A DNA stretch of 64,000 nucleotides from Pseudarthrobacter sp. NamE5 (GCF_005796225.1 NZ_VAHO01000014.1:1-64000); one strand, 5' to 3'; positions 8,593 through 18,795 are shown, counted from the first letter of the stretch. Notes: generated by a model from the letters alone, not told the origin. A program made the numbers and translations.

Positions 8593-10638
8593 ATGAACAG
8601 TTCGCCAAGTGGGAAAACTGCTGCCGGGGGGAAGATCCTGCTGAGGCGGACCAGCACCAGGACAGCTGCAGCGGTTGCTGCGGGAAGCCTCCTGCTCGCG
8701 GGTGGAGGAGTGGCTTTCGCCGATGACATTTACAACAACCTGGACGCGTCCATTGATTCGATGGCAGAGATCATGCCACTCAATGTTGGTGGTGCCAGCG
8801 GCAGCACCACACTGGCTGTGGCGCCCCAAGGTGGGGATGGCAAGGAGGGATGTAACCTGACGCGGCAGAGCACGCTCACGCTGCACCTGTCATCCAGTAA
8901 CCCCTCAGTCGCCACAGTGTCCCCCTCTACAGTCACCTTTGATTCCTGCGGTGCGACCAAGGCGCTGACTATCGATCCTTTAGCCGCTGGTTCAGCAACG
9001 GTACTTGCGAAACAGGTCAGCAACACTTCGGGCGGATCGTTCAACCTCGCACCCGCCACCTTCACGGTGAACGTGACGGCACCGGCGCCTTCGAACACCG
9101 CGCCGGTACTTAACATCTCAGGTGTAGCCAACGGCGGCTCCTACCCGAAGGGTTCCGTCCCCGCGGCCCTCTGCAACGTCACGGACGCGGAGGACGGCAA
9201 CAGCACATTGGATGCCAAACTCAGTGCCATTTCCGGAACCGACGCCGCGACCGGCATCGGTTCCCAGACGGCGTTCTGCAGCTACATGGACAAGGGTGGC
9301 CTCACCGTCGCCGGTTCGGTCACCTACAGCATCACCGACGGATCGGCGCCGGAAATTTCCTACACCCTCTCACCCGTTGACCCGGACGGCTCAAACGGCT
9401 GGTACCAGAGCGCCGTGGCCCTCCATTGGATCGTCACCGAACCGGACTCAAACAGCACCCTGAAGGTGACGGGCTGTGAGGACCAGACCATCACTGCCGA
9501 CCAGATGGCCACCGACTACAGCTGCTCCGCCTCCAGCTCCGGCGGTACGTCTGAGCCAGTCACCGTGAACCTCAAAAAGGATGCAACTGCTCCCACCGTT
9601 GCCGCCAATGGCGGAAAAGGGACCCTTGGCAACAACGGCTGGTACACCTCCGACGTCGAAGCCTCCTTCACCGGCACCGACGCCACTTCGGGTCTGCTCG
9701 CCGCAACCCAAACGGTGACTTCTGCCGGTGAGGGCGTCGCAGTGAAGGTGGACAGCCCAGCGTTCACGGACATTGCCGGCAACACAACGCCCGCGGGCAC
9801 TGCCTCACAGACCTTCAAGATCGACAAGACTGCACCCGAGGTGGAGTACAGCGGCACCACGACTCAGCCCAACACCTACGGCTGGTACAACACTGATGTC
9901 ACGGCCACCTTCGCAGCAACCGACCTCACCTCCGGACCGGCTACGCCAACCCAAACGGTAACCTCGTCCGGTGAGGGCGAAACTGTGGTGGTGCTGAGCC
10001 CAGCCTTCAGTGACAACGCCGGCAACGCCACTCCCGAGGGTGTGGTTTCCAGGAGCTTCAAGATCGACAAGACGGCCCCCGCCGTTTCCTTCGACTCCGT
10101 GGTCGGGGACAGCTACTTTGGTTCAACCGCGGCGCAGCCGACCTGCACGGCTACGGATGGATTGTCTGGGCTCGTCGGAACCTGTGAGGTCATGGGGTAC
10201 AAAACGGGAGTTGGCATGCACATCCTGACAGCGACAGCGACCGACCTGGCCGGCAACACCACCAGGGTCACCCAGCCCTACCAGGTGAAGGCATGGACGC
10301 TAAAGGGCTTTTACCAGCCGGTGGACATGAACGGGGTCCTGAACACTGTTAAGTCGGGCAGCACGGTTCCTGCGAAGTTTGAGATCTTCGCAGGTGGCAC
10401 TGAGCTGACCGATCCCAGCCTGGCCAAATTCACCATGCAGCAGTCCACGTGCTCTCTGTCGGCCCTTCAGGATGCCATCGAGACCACCGCAACAGGCAAC
10501 ACGTCCTTGCGGTACGACGCCACCGCCAGCCAATTCATTTACAACTGGAAGACGCCCACCGCCGCCGGTACCTGCTACAAGCTGACCATGACGGCGAACG
10601 ACGGCAGCTCCATCAGTGCCAACTTCAAGCTGAAGTAG
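8593..10638 (+). CDS. Secreted Ig-like repeat protein with C-terminal PxKF domain
   Basis: A 681-residue exported protein. The start at 8593 follows GGGAGA; an in-frame ATG at 8515 lies within the leader and is less likely. A signal peptide follows basic residues (TAAAVAAGSLLLAGGGVAFA). A bacterial Ig-like start is followed by repeats of about 95 residues, each opening with NGWY or YGWY and ending in an FKIDKTAP-type motif. The C-terminus is the PxKF module (SGSTVPAKFEIF). No LPXTG motif or other anchor is visible, so it is probably released or held loosely. Such proteins are usually surface or adhesion components; the substrate is unknown. Two strong hairpins follow. Confidence 0.85.
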   Translation: MNSSPSGKTAAGGKILLRRTSTRTAAAVAAGSLLLAGGGVAFADDIYNNLDASIDSMAEIMPLNVGGASGSTTLAVAPQGGDGKEGCNLTRQSTLTLHLSSSNPSVATVSPSTVTFDSCGATKALTIDPLAAGSATVLAKQVSNTSGGSFNLAPATFTVNVTAPAPSNTAPVLNISGVANGGSYPKGSVPAALCNVTDAEDGNSTLDAKLSAISGTDAATGIGSQTAFCSYMDKGGLTVAGSVTYSITDGSAPEISYTLSPVDPDGSNGWYQSAVALHWIVTEPDSNSTLKVTGCEDQTITADQMATDYSCSASSSGGTSEPVTVNLKKDATAPTVAANGGKGTLGNNGWYTSDVEASFTGTDATSGLLAATQTVTSAGEGVAVKVDSPAFTDIAGNTTPAGTASQTFKIDKTAPEVEYSGTTTQPNTYGWYNTDVTATFAATDLTSGPATPTQTVTSSGEGETVVVLSPAFSDNAGNATPEGVVSRSFKIDKTAPAVSFDSVVGDSYFGSTAAQPTCTATDGLSGLVGTCEVMGYKTGVGMHILTATATDLAGNTTRVTQPYQVKAWTLKGFYQPVDMNGVLNTVKSGSTVPAKFEIFAGGTELTDPSLAKFTMQQSTCSLSALQDAIETTATGNTSLRYDATASQFIYNWKTPTAAGTCYKLTMTANDGSSISANFKLK

Positions 10639-10646
10639 CGCGGCAG

Positions 10647-10707
10647 TCCGGCGCCCAATGGGTGCGCCGGACAGAGGGGACCAGTCACTGCGACTGGTCC
10701 CCTCTGT
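10647..10707. terminator. Tandem terminator hairpins
   Basis: Two hairpins share one base. TCCGGCGC (10647-10654) pairs with GCGCCGGA (10664-10671). A perfect 16-bp stem runs from ACAGAGGGGACCAGTC (10671-10686) to GACTGGTCCCCTCTGT (10692-10707) with a 5-base loop. They sit between convergent genes and probably serve both. Confidence 0.85.
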
Positions 10708-10731
10708 CATTGGCTATTGAGTGTTGCCCTC

Positions 10732-11430
10732 TCAGCCCAGGGCCTTAATAACTTCCTTGGCCACGTCCTCGCTGGACTGCGGGTTCTGGCCGGTGATGAG
10801 GTTGCCGTCACGGACCACGTTTGAAGTCCACGCAGCGGCGTTCTCCACCACCGCGCCCTTTTCCTTCAGCGCGTCCTCCACGAGCCACGGCGTGTTCGCA
10901 CCCGTGCCGCCGCCCAGCTCCTCCTCATTGGTGAAGACGGTCAGGCGCCGGCCGGCAAACGCGAACGTGCCGTCGTCGTCCGTTGCGCTCAGCAGCCCGG
11001 CGGGACCGTGGCAGAACGGCGCGATGACCTTGCCGTCCTTGTCCGCGGCCACCAGCAGCCGGCCAAGCTCGGCGTCCTTGTACAGGTCCGCCATCGGGCC
11101 GTGCCCGCCGGGCATCACCACGGCGTCATAGCCGGAAGGGTCGACGTCGGCCAGCACCAGCGGGTGCGACAGTTCGCCGTCAATCTGCTCGAGGTAGTCC
11201 CGGAAGCCTTTCGCCCGCTCCTCGCCGCCGGCGGAGTCGGCCGCCAGGCTGACTTGGTCGGCGGTGGGCTTGCGCCCACCCGGAGTAGCCAGGTGGACGG
11301 TGTGGCCGGCGTCGCGCAGGGTCTGGTGGGCCACCACCAGTTCCTCGACCCAAAACCCGGTGGGGTGCTCGCTGCCGTCCTTCATGGTGAGGGAATCGGC
11401 TGCGGATACGACCATCAGAATGTTTGCCAT
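10732..11430 (-). CDS. DJ-1/PfpI-type class I glutamine amidotransferase-like protein
   Basis: A 232-residue protein of the Hsp31/HchA-like branch of the DJ-1/PfpI superfamily. The nucleophile elbow is FCHGPAGLL with Cys140 and His141. The upstream GFWVEEL motif supplies the conserved acidic residue. Related proteins act as glyoxalases, chaperones or deglycases against reactive carbonyls; which of these applies is not visible. It lies on the same strand just after an aldo/keto reductase, which also handles carbonyls, so a joint detoxification role is a reasonable inference. Confidence 0.9.
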   Translation of the reverse strand: MANILMVVSAADSLTMKDGSEHPTGFWVEELVVAHQTLRDAGHTVHLATPGGRKPTADQVSLAADSAGGEERAKGFRDYLEQIDGELSHPLVLADVDPSGYDAVVMPGGHGPMADLYKDAELGRLLVAADKDGKVIAPFCHGPAGLLSATDDDGTFAFAGRRLTVFTNEEELGGGTGANTPWLVEDALKEKGAVVENAAAWTSNVVRDGNLITGQNPQSSEDVAKEVIKALG

Positions 11431-11484
11431 GGTGTTGCTCCTGTCGTTGCGGTTACGTGCACGCTGATTCCTGAAGGGGCGGTT

Positions 11485-12357
11485 CTATTCGCCCGCTGCC
11501 TCAAGTTCAGCGTAGGTGTCGTCGTCGAGGATGATGCCGGCGGCAGCCATGTTTTCTTCCAGGTGCTTCACCGAGCCGGTGCCGGGAATCGGCATCATCA
11601 CCGGGGAGCGGCGCAGCAGCCAGGCGAGGGCAACCTGGGAGGTGGTGGCGCCCAGACGTTTGGCGGCCTCGTCCAGCTGGCCGCCCGGCTGCGCCAGTTG
11701 GCCGGCGGAAATGGGAGCCCACGGAACGAACCCAATGCCGTTCTCCTCGGAATACCGCAGGACGTCCTCCGAGCTCCGGTCCGTCAGGTTGTACCGGTTC
11801 TGGACCGTGGAGACGGTGAAGTGCTTCCCGGCTTCCTCGAGTTCCTCAACGCTGACCTGCGACAGGCCCAGCGCCCGGACCTTGCCCTCGTCCTGCAGTT
11901 CGCGCAGCACGCCGAACTGCTCCTCGGCATCCACCTTGGGGTCGATCCGGTGCAGCTGCAGCAGGTCCAGGGTGTCCACCTTGAGCTTGCGCAGGCTCAG
12001 CTCCGTCTGCTGGCGCAGGTATTCCGGGCGGCCCACAGGAATCCACTTGTTGGGCCCAGTGCGGGTGAAGCCGACCTTTGTGGCGATCTTCAGCCCGTCC
12101 TTGTACGGATGCAATGCCTCGGCCAGGATCTCCTCGCTGATGTTGGGGCCGTAGGAATCAGCGGTGTCGATGAAGTCAACGCCAAGTTCGACGGCGCGGC
12201 GCACCACGTCCACAGCAGCGCGGCGGTCCGCCGGCTCGCCCCAGACCCCATCACCGACAATGCGCATGGCACCAAAGCCGAGCCGGTGGACGGTTCCCAG
12301 GTCCTTCAGTTCAATCGTTTCGGACAGTTCCAACTGGTTCGTTGTCTCTAGGCTCAT
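11485..12357 (-). CDS. Aldo/keto reductase
   Basis: A 290-residue NADPH-dependent TIM-barrel reductase. The tetrad is visible: Asp and Tyr in [11 protein letters not shown], Lys in IATKVGF, His in LLQLHRID. The cofactor region near the C-terminus includes [14 protein letters not shown]. It is of normal length for the YdbC/oxidoreductase branch. The natural substrate is unknown. The gene is divergent from a flavin monooxygenase, and a 20-bp palindrome lies 13 bases before its start, so control by a dedicated repressor is likely. The PfpI-like gene follows about 55 bases downstream. Confidence 0.93.
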   Translation of the reverse strand: MSLETTNQLELSETIELKDLGTVHRLGFGAMRIVGDGVWGEPADRRAAVDVVRRAVELGVDFIDTADSYGPNISEEILAEALHPYKDGLKIATKVGFTRTGPNKWIPVGRPEYLRQQTELSLRKLKVDTLDLLQLHRIDPKVDAEEQFGVLRELQDEGKVRALGLSQVSVEELEEAGKHFTVSTVQNRYNLTDRSSEDVLRYSEENGIGFVPWAPISAGQLAQPGGQLDEAAKRLGATTSQVALAWLLRRSPVMMPIPGTGSVKHLEENMAAAGIILDDDTYAELEAAGE

Positions 12358-12369
12358 AGGGGCGGCAAC

Positions 12370-12389
12370 ATACTCAGCCTGCTGAGTAT
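12370..12389. promoter_or_regulatory. Perfect palindrome, likely operator for the AKR/LLM divergon
   Basis: ATACTCAG-CCTG-CTGAGTAT is a perfect inverted repeat with 8-bp arms. It lies in the 140-base divergent region, close to the aldo/keto reductase start. The layout TACT-N10-AGTA is the same as I recall for HxlR-family sites such as Bacillus YodB. No such regulator gene is present in this window. Confidence 0.65.
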
Positions 12390-12497
12390 TCCGCAGATCA
12401 CAGAAATAAGCCGGGCTCCGCCGTCGTTATGCCCATCGTGCGCGCCGTGACCCGGCGGGCAAAACTACGCAACTTTTTTGAAAGGCCGGCACTAAAC

Positions 12498-13487
12498 GTG
12501 ACTCTTCCGCTTTCCATTCTTGACCTGGCAACCATCGGCAAAGGCCAGACGGCGGCGGAGAGCTTCGCGGGCAGCGTGGCCATGGCGCAGAGCGCCGAGA
12601 AGCTGGGGTACCGGCGCGTCTGGTACGCCGAGCACCACAACATGTCCTCCATTGCCTCCTCGGCCACCAGCGTCCTGATTGCCCACGTCGCCGCGCACAC
12701 CGAGAGCATCAGGCTGGGTGCCGGCGGCGTCATGCTGCCCAACCACTCCCCGCTCACCATCGCCGAACAGTTCGGGACACTGGAAACCCTGCACCCCGGC
12801 CGGATCGACCTCGGCCTGGGCCGCGCCCCCGGCAGCGACCAGAACACCATGCGCGCGCTGCGTCGCGACCCGATGTCCGCTGACAGCTTCCCCCAGGATG
12901 TCCTGGAACTGCAGGGCTACCTCACCGGGCCCACCCGTATCCAGGGTGTGGAGGCAACCCCGGGCAAGGGCACCAACGTGCCGCTGTATATCCTGGGCTC
13001 GTCCCTGTTCGGCGCCCGGCTTGCCGCCCAGCTGGGCCTGCCGTACGCCTTTGCCTCGCACTTCGCCCCGAACGCGCTGCAGGACGCCGTGGCCCTCTAC
13101 CGCCGCGAGTTCAAGCCGTCTGCCCAGCTGGATGCGCCGTATGTGATCGCCGGTGTCAACGTACTCGCCGCCGATTCTGCCTCCGAAGCCCAGGCCATGC
13201 TGAGGGCTACCATGCGCGCCCGGGTGTCCCTGTTCTTCGGCAACGGCCGGGAGTTCACCGACGACGAAGCGGACATGATCCTCGATTCCCCGCAGGGCCA
13301 GCACGTCTCGCAGATGATGACCTACTCGGCAGTGGGGACGCCCGACGTCGTGCTCGATTACCTGGACGGCTTTGGCAAGCACGCGGACGCCGACGAACTC
13401 ATCGTGGCGCACCAGAGCCCGGGAACAGAGGACCGGCTCCGCTCCGTCGAGCTGCTGGCCGAGGCGGCAGGACTGGCCCGGGTGTGA
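12498..13487 (+). CDS. Luciferase-like (LLM class) flavin-dependent oxidoreductase
   Basis: A 329-residue protein from the GTG at 12498, where the typical LLM start ([16 protein letters not shown]) begins; an in-frame ATG at 12429 would add 23 atypical residues. Family hallmarks include [22 protein letters not shown] and [13 protein letters not shown]. These are FMN/F420-type TIM-barrel monooxygenases of the group 1, alkanal-monooxygenase-like kind. The substrate is unknown. The stop overlaps the start of a drug-type MFS exporter (GTGA), so the two are one operon. Confidence 0.9.
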   Translation: MTLPLSILDLATIGKGQTAAESFAGSVAMAQSAEKLGYRRVWYAEHHNMSSIASSATSVLIAHVAAHTESIRLGAGGVMLPNHSPLTIAEQFGTLETLHPGRIDLGLGRAPGSDQNTMRALRRDPMSADSFPQDVLELQGYLTGPTRIQGVEATPGKGTNVPLYILGSSLFGARLAAQLGLPYAFASHFAPNALQDAVALYRREFKPSAQLDAPYVIAGVNVLAADSASEAQAMLRATMRARVSLFFGNGREFTDDEADMILDSPQGQHVSQMMTYSAVGTPDVVLDYLDGFGKHADADELIVAHQSPGTEDRLRSVELLAEAAGLARV

Positions 13488-15034
13488 GCGGCCGCAACCA
13501 GGCTGCAACGGCCAAAGCAGAGGGCGTAGGGTTCCGCTCCGACCGCGGACCCATCCTGATCGCCCTGATGCTGGCCACCGGGCTGGTGGCCATCGACTCC
13601 ACCATTGTTGCCACCGCCGTTCCGTCCATCGTCCGGGACGTGGGCGGCTTCGAGTCCTTCCCCTGGCTCTTCTCCGCCTACCTGCTGGCCCAGGCGGTGT
13701 CGGTGCCGATCTACGGCAAGCTCTCCGACATGCTGGGCCGCAAACCCATCATCCTGGCCGGAATCGGGCTCTTCCTGCTCGGGTCCATCCTCTGCGGCGT
13801 CGCCTGGAGCATGCCCGCCCTGATCGCCTTCCGCGCCCTCCAGGGACTGGGGGCGGGCGCAGTGCTGCCGGTCTCCATCACCATCGCCGGTGACATCTAT
13901 TCGCTCGAGGAGCGCGCCAAAGTCCAGGGCTACCTGGCCAGTGTCTGGGCGGCGTCCTCCGTGGTTGGCCCCAGCCTCGGCGGCATCTTTGCCGCACTGG
14001 GTTTCTGGCGCGGCATCTTCCTGGTCAACATCCCGCTCTGCCTGCTGGCAGGGTGGATGCTGGTCCGCACCCTGCACGAGAACGTGGACCGGGCGAAGCA
14101 CCGGGTGGACTACGCAGGCGCTGCCCTGCTGGCGGTCTCCCTCGGCCTGCTGATCCTCGGCGCCCTCCAGGGCGGCCAGGCCTGGGCCTGGAACTCGCCC
14201 GTCAGCATCGCGATTTTCGCGGTGGGCACGGTGCTCCTGGCACTGTTCCTGCTGGTGGAGCGGCGGGCAGCCGAACCGATCCTGCCCTCCTGGGTCATTT
14301 CGCGGCGGCTCCTCGGCACCACAGCCCTGGTGTCCTTCGGCGTCGGTGCGGTCATGATCGGGCTGACGTCCTACGTGCCCACCTTCCTCGAAGGCGCGCT
14401 GGCCACCTCGCCTCTGGTTGCCGGGCTGGCCCTGGCGGCACTGACGCTCGGCTGGCCGATCAGCGCCTCACAGGCCGGCCGCTTCTACCTGCGGATCGGA
14501 TTCAAGGCCACGGCCCTGATCGGTATTTCCGTCACCGTGGCGGGGCTGCTGGTGCTGACCCTCACGTCACCGACGCCCAACGTGGCGCTGGTCGCCCTCG
14601 GCTGTTTCGTCGTCGGACTCGGCCTGGGCCTGGTGGCAACCCCAACCCTGATTGCCGCCCAGTCCAGCGTGCACTGGCACGAGCGTGGCGTGGTAACCAG
14701 CACCAACATGTTCGCCCGGTCCATCGGCAGCGCCTTGGGCGTGGCCCTGTTCGGGGCGGTGGCGAACGCAATCTACTCCGGCACAGGGGGAGGCGACAGC
14801 AACGGGCCGGCCGTGGTGGCCGCGTCCGGCGCCGTCTTCCTCGCCGCCGCGGTTGCGGGCCTGCTCACCGTCGCGGCGGTGCTGGCCATGCCCGCCGTCC
14901 GCGCTGGCGCCAGGGGATCCGGCGAGGACGACGGCGGAAAGGACGACGGCAGCACCGTCAACGGCGGCAGCGCGGACGACGGCGGCACAGACGGCGGGCC
15001 GGTCCTCACCGAAGCGGAAGAGAGACCGCGCTGA
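13484..15034 (+). CDS. MFS drug exporter, DHA2 (EmrB/QacA) family
   Basis: A 516-residue transporter with about 14 membrane segments, normal for DHA2. The motif D1-like string [17 protein letters not shown] and motif [12 protein letters not shown] are present. The last 45 residues are a soluble Gly/Asp/Ser-rich tail. The GTG start overlaps the stop of the flavin monooxygenase gene by four bases, suggesting the pair modifies and expels a toxic compound. The substrate cannot be read from sequence. Confidence 0.92.
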   Translation: MSGRNQAATAKAEGVGFRSDRGPILIALMLATGLVAIDSTIVATAVPSIVRDVGGFESFPWLFSAYLLAQAVSVPIYGKLSDMLGRKPIILAGIGLFLLGSILCGVAWSMPALIAFRALQGLGAGAVLPVSITIAGDIYSLEERAKVQGYLASVWAASSVVGPSLGGIFAALGFWRGIFLVNIPLCLLAGWMLVRTLHENVDRAKHRVDYAGAALLAVSLGLLILGALQGGQAWAWNSPVSIAIFAVGTVLLALFLLVERRAAEPILPSWVISRRLLGTTALVSFGVGAVMIGLTSYVPTFLEGALATSPLVAGLALAALTLGWPISASQAGRFYLRIGFKATALIGISVTVAGLLVLTLTSPTPNVALVALGCFVVGLGLGLVATPTLIAAQSSVHWHERGVVTSTNMFARSIGSALGVALFGAVANAIYSGTGGGDSNGPAVVAASGAVFLAAAVAGLLTVAAVLAMPAVRAGARGSGEDDGGKDDGSTVNGGSADDGGTDGGPVLTEAEERPR

Positions 15035-15075
15035 GGGCGCCTGCCGGCTGACCGTAGCCGCTGACGCGCGTGCAG

Positions 15076-16230
15076 CTAGCGACCCGCCCGGAAGATCTGT
15101 GGCGCCGGGCGGGTGCCCGTTGCCAGGTCCGCGAGCATCCGGCCGATCACGGGCGTGAACTTGAAGCCGTGGCCCGAAAACCCTGCGCCGATGACCACCG
15201 GCCCGATCCGGTCAAGGACGAAATCCTCATCCGGAGTGGTGGTGTACGTGCAGCTGATCGTTTCGAAGGCGTCCGGGTCCACCCCGGGAAGCCAGGTGCG
15301 GGCGTAATCCTGCAGGGCGGCGAGCTGCACCGGCTCCGGCAGGAAGGAACGCCGGTCCGGGTCTGTCACCGGACCCACCCCGTGCCACCCGGCCTTGATC
15401 CCCTCGCCGGGCGTATGCATCCCGTAGACAGGCGAGTACCAGTTCCGGTATTCGGCACCAGCGCCCGGGTAGTGGTTGAATCCGGGCCAGACCGCGCCCT
15501 CGTCTGCAATCCGGAAATGCGCCGGCTGCTCCTGGGTGACGCGAAGCTGTGGTATCCGCAGCCCGGCACCGCCGCCCGCAAGTGCATAACCCGCAAATGC
15601 GCCGCCCAGCAGCTTTTCCGTCCACCCACCGGCGGTCACTACTGCCTGGGCTGCGGTGACAGCCTCGGTACCGGCAGCGGACTCGAGAACCAGCCGGACG
15701 CCGTCGTTCATCACCTGGAAGTCCACCACCTTGGTGTGGTGCCTGATGTCGGCTCCCCGGGCGGCGGCGAGCCGCTGGAATGCCGGCAGGGCAGCGTCCG
15801 GGTTGAGCTGGCCGCCGTCGGGCATGTGCAGGACCTGCTGGTCGAAGCGGATTCCGCGCCAGCGCTCGCCGGCCTCAGCAGGGGAGAGGAATTCGGCGCG
15901 GATGCCGGCCTCGTTCAAGGCAGCGGCAACGTCGGTGAACCGCGGCTCAGGTCCGTGATTGACCACGCCCGTGCGTGCCAGCAGCTGTTCGCCGCTTTCC
16001 TGCTCAAGCTCGTCCCACAGGGCAAGTCCCTCAGCGAGTATGGCCACGTATTCCGGCCGGTGGTAACCCGGGTTCAGGTTGCGCGTGGTGCCGTGGGAGG
16101 CGCCGATCTTGTGGCCCGGCCCGAACTGCTCCACCAGCGTCACGTGCCGTCCCCGTCGGGACAAAGCCCACGCGGCGGCCGAACCCATGGCCCCGCCACC
16201 GATCACCACGGTGTCCAGAACAGTATTCAT
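15076..16230 (-). CDS. solA: Monomeric sarcosine oxidase / N-methyl-tryptophan oxidase-like flavoprotein
   Basis: A 384-residue FAD amine oxidase. The N-terminal dinucleotide site is VVIGGGAMGSAAA, followed by the family string GASHGTTRNLNPGYHRPEY. Cys327 in SCTYTTTPDEDF is the residue that covalently binds FAD in this family. The reaction is oxidative demethylation of an N-methyl amino acid, releasing formaldehyde and peroxide. Sarcosine versus N-methyltryptophan cannot be decided. AGGGAGGG precedes the ATG. It follows an AEC carrier by 19 bases in the same direction, so that carrier may handle its substrate or product. Confidence 0.88.
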   Translation of the reverse strand: MNTVLDTVVIGGGAMGSAAAWALSRRGRHVTLVEQFGPGHKIGASHGTTRNLNPGYHRPEYVAILAEGLALWDELEQESGEQLLARTGVVNHGPEPRFTDVAAALNEAGIRAEFLSPAEAGERWRGIRFDQQVLHMPDGGQLNPDAALPAFQRLAAARGADIRHHTKVVDFQVMNDGVRLVLESAAGTEAVTAAQAVVTAGGWTEKLLGGAFAGYALAGGGAGLRIPQLRVTQEQPAHFRIADEGAVWPGFNHYPGAGAEYRNWYSPVYGMHTPGEGIKAGWHGVGPVTDPDRRSFLPEPVQLAALQDYARTWLPGVDPDAFETISCTYTTTPDEDFVLDRIGPVVIGAGFSGHGFKFTPVIGRMLADLATGTRPAPQIFRAGR

Positions 16231-16249
16231 CAGCCCTCCCTAGCTGTGG

Positions 16250-17176
16250 TCAGGTCAGCAGCAGCGCCAGGCCGATCATCGCCGGAACGGCCACCACGGT
16301 GGTAATCAGCACGGTGTCCTTGGCTACGGTTAGCCCGGTTTTGTAGCGGCTTGCGGCCACAAAGACATTCTGCGCCGTGGGCAGGGCAGCGGTCACCACG
16401 ACGGCGAACAGGACATGGCCTTCCAGCCCCAGCGCGAACCGGGCAAAGACATACGCAAGCGCCGGCTGGACTGTCAGTTTGAACCCGCTGGCCAGCAGGG
16501 TGTCCAGACGGCGGGCCTCCGAAGCCTGCAACGGGCGGCTGCCGTTCAGGCTCATGCCAAAAGCGATCAGCATGGCCGGAATCGCTGCACCGCCGATCAG
16601 ATGGATTGGCTCCATAACCAGCTCAGGCACCTTGAAACCCGTGCCCGCCACCAGCAGCCCCAGGGCCGAACCGACAATCATCGGGTTCCGCAGGATCATC
16701 ACAACGAAGGTCAGGGGCGTGGTGCGGTGCTTGCTGGTGCTGGAGTCCAGAATCATCAGGAACAGCGGCGTGAAGAAGGCCAACTGGAAGATCAGCAGCG
16801 GCGCCACATAGCTCGCATCGCCCAGAACATAGACCGCAACCGGGATGCCCAGGTTCGCGGAGTTGACCAGCGACGCCGCCATGGAGGACATCAGCGCTTC
16901 CGGCAGGGACCGTCTGAGCCAGAACTTGGCGATGGCGAAAAAGATGACGGCGGTGGCGACGGCGGATACGGCCGCCACCAGCAGGGGAGCTGCGAAAACC
17001 TCGGCGAGGCGGGCGTTGCTGAGGGTTTCGAACAACAGGGCGGGACTGGCCACGAAGAAGGTGAGGGAGCTCAGGACCTGGCGGGCGTTGTCGCCCAAAA
17101 TGTTCTGCCGGCCCACGAACCAGCCCACCAGGATGATGCACCAGACCACGAAGAAGCCAGCCAGTACGCCTAGCAA
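16250..17176 (-). CDS. AEC-family (auxin efflux carrier-like) transporter
   Basis: A 308-residue membrane protein with about ten hydrophobic segments, in the five-plus-five arrangement of the AEC/BASS fold. Typical strings are SLVNSANLGIPVAVYVLGD and a GxxLPTAQN-like VVTAALPTAQNVFVAA near the end. Bacterial members move malate, malonate or other organic acids; the substrate here is unknown. The chosen start is a TTG preceded by GGAAG. The gene lies upstream of the SolA-type oxidase and is probably co-transcribed with it. Confidence 0.88.
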   Translation of the reverse strand: MLGVLAGFFVVWCIILVGWFVGRQNILGDNARQVLSSLTFFVASPALLFETLSNARLAEVFAAPLLVAAVSAVATAVIFFAIAKFWLRRSLPEALMSSMAASLVNSANLGIPVAVYVLGDASYVAPLLIFQLAFFTPLFLMILDSSTSKHRTTPLTFVVMILRNPMIVGSALGLLVAGTGFKVPELVMEPIHLIGGAAIPAMLIAFGMSLNGSRPLQASEARRLDTLLASGFKLTVQPALAYVFARFALGLEGHVLFAVVVTAALPTAQNVFVAASRYKTGLTVAKDTVLITTVVAVPAMIGLALLLT

Positions 17177-17242
17177 GGTGTGGCTTCCAGGAAGTGATCC
17201 CGCAGGGCGCAGCGGGGCAGGGGACCGGGGCTCACGCTCCGG

Positions 17243-17668
17243 TTACAGTGCGGCGTTGTTAAGCGCGAAAGGGGGGCGCAGCAAACCGGGTGTGAGGCCC
17301 TCGGCGGGGTCGTTGCCGAGCTGGACCACCCTGTTGTTCTCGTCCACGTGGACCACCTTGGGCTCGTAGGCCTTCGCTTCCTGGGTGGTCATCTGCGCGT
17401 AGGTAATCAGAATGACAATGTCGTTTTCCTGCATCAGGTGCGCCGCCGCGCCGTTGATGCCGATCACGCCGGAACCGCGCTCGCCGGCGATCGTGTACGT
17501 CTCCAGACGGGCGCCGTTGGTCACGTCCACAATGGAGACCAGCTCGCCGGGCAGGATGTCGGCAGCCTCAAGCAGGTCCAGGTCAACGGTGACTGAGCCT
17601 ACGTAATGCAGGTCAGCATGGGTGACGGTGGCCCGGTGGATTTTGGACTTGAACATTGTTCGATTCAT
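17243..17668 (-). CDS. panD: Aspartate 1-decarboxylase proenzyme
   Basis: A 141-residue pyruvoyl enzyme that makes beta-alanine from aspartate for pantothenate and coenzyme A. It starts like known PanD ([20 protein letters not shown]) and has the self-processing site Gly24-Ser25 in YVGSVTVD; Ser25 becomes the pyruvoyl group. The segment [22 protein letters not shown] is also typical. The C-terminal tail is about 15 residues longer than in E. coli, as is usual in actinobacteria. It stands alone here, without panB or panC. Confidence 0.96.
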   Translation of the reverse strand: MNRTMFKSKIHRATVTHADLHYVGSVTVDLDLLEAADILPGELVSIVDVTNGARLETYTIAGERGSGVIGINGAAAHLMQENDIVILITYAQMTTQEAKAYEPKVVHVDENNRVVQLGNDPAEGLTPGLLRPPFALNNAAL

Positions 17669-17816
17669 AACGGCATCAGTCTAGCGCCGGGCGCGCACTG
17701 GCGCAGTGACGCACGGAACAGTTGCGCGGGGACGGTCCCGGCGCGTGGACGCCAGAAGTCGCGGTGCAGGGAGGAGCGGAACCACCTTCGAAAGCCAGCG
17801 CACGACGGCGCGGCCC

Positions 17817-18740
17817 TCACCCGCCGTCGTTATCTGCCGCCGCTGCCACCGCTTCCGCCGCGGCAGCAAGCGTCTCCCGGGCTGCCAAAATCGCGGGGCG
17901 CTTTGCACTGGAGCGTCGGACCGACGTGAAGATGGTGCGATGCGGCCTGCCGGGCAGGTCCAGCAGTTGGGCGGTGGTGCCTCGTCCCGTCCATACCAGG
18001 TCCGGCATCAGTGCCACGGCATTCCCCGATTCGATGAGCCTGATCTGGGCCTGCAGGTCCGCCGTTTCAAAGCGCACGTCCGGTTCGAAACCCGCGCTTC
18101 GGCAGGCCTGCTCGGCCCAATGCCTGGACGCCGCACCTCGCGGTTCCATTACCCAGGCAAGGTGCGCAGTGTCCTCGATGGAGTGGATGGCGGGCCGGCC
18201 GTCGGACTGCGGTGGAACGGCCAGCCGGATGGCATCCTTGGTCAGTTTTATCCGGTCCAGCTCGGGGTACCGCGGCGCGGCGTGGCCCGGGTACTGCTCG
18301 GCAATGACCAGGTCGAAGTCGCGTGCCCAGGTTTCGTGAAGTGCTGTTTCCGGCTCGCGCTGGATCATCTCGATCCGGACCTCGGGGTACTCGCGGGCCA
18401 TGCGGGTCAAGGTTTCCGGCATGAGCGCCAGCGCCGCGGACTGGAAAACGGCGATCCGCACGGTGCCCGTGACGGTGGTCAGCGATGCCGCCAGATCCGC
18501 CTCGGCCTGCTCCATGGTCTGGAGCAGCTGCGCGGTGTGCGCCACCAGGACCTCCGCCTGCGGGGTCAGCTGCACCCGCCGGCCCGTCTTGCGGAGCAGC
18601 TCCACGCCCACTTCCTTCTCCAGCAGTGCCAGTTGCTGGGAAACCGACGACGGGCTGTATTGGAGGGCGTCCGCCACCTCCGCCAGCGTTCCCCGAATGC
18701 TTAATTCGCGGAGCAGGCGCAGCCTGCGCACGTCGAGCAT
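17817..18740 (-). CDS. LysR-family transcriptional regulator (candidate regulator of permease and putA)
   Basis: A 307-residue LysR-type regulator. The N-terminal winged HTH is RLRLLRELSIRGTLAEVADALQYSPSSVSQQ, followed by the linker helix and a ligand-binding domain from about residue 90. It is divergent from an APC amino-acid permease, with a CTAA-N10-TTAG inverted repeat between them. The same site recurs before putA. I infer that it senses an amino acid, plausibly proline, and controls both genes; the ligand itself is not shown by the sequence. Confidence 0.9.
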   Translation of the reverse strand: MLDVRRLRLLRELSIRGTLAEVADALQYSPSSVSQQLALLEKEVGVELLRKTGRRVQLTPQAEVLVAHTAQLLQTMEQAEADLAASLTTVTGTVRIAVFQSAALALMPETLTRMAREYPEVRIEMIQREPETALHETWARDFDLVIAEQYPGHAAPRYPELDRIKLTKDAIRLAVPPQSDGRPAIHSIEDTAHLAWVMEPRGAASRHWAEQACRSAGFEPDVRFETADLQAQIRLIESGNAVALMPDLVWTGRGTTAQLLDLPGRPHRTIFTSVRRSSAKRPAILAARETLAAAAEAVAAAADNDGG

Positions 18741-18759
18741 GGGGAATTCCTAACTGAAA

Positions 18760-18795
18760 CTAACGAATATAGGTTAGAAGTAGCCACTTTATCTA
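18760..18795 (+). promoter_or_regulatory. LysR-type operator and -10 element before the permease
   Basis: CTAA (18760-18763), ten bases, TTAG (18774-18777), ten bases, then TTTATCT (18788-18794). TATCTA at 18790-18795 is a credible -10 box. The same three elements with the same spacing occur before putA at 20619-20653. Confidence 0.7.

Noticed and set aside
11008..12351. Plus-strand frame of 447 residues across the PfpI and AKR genes
   Set aside because: It runs through two well-supported minus-strand genes and has no ribosome-binding site or domain.
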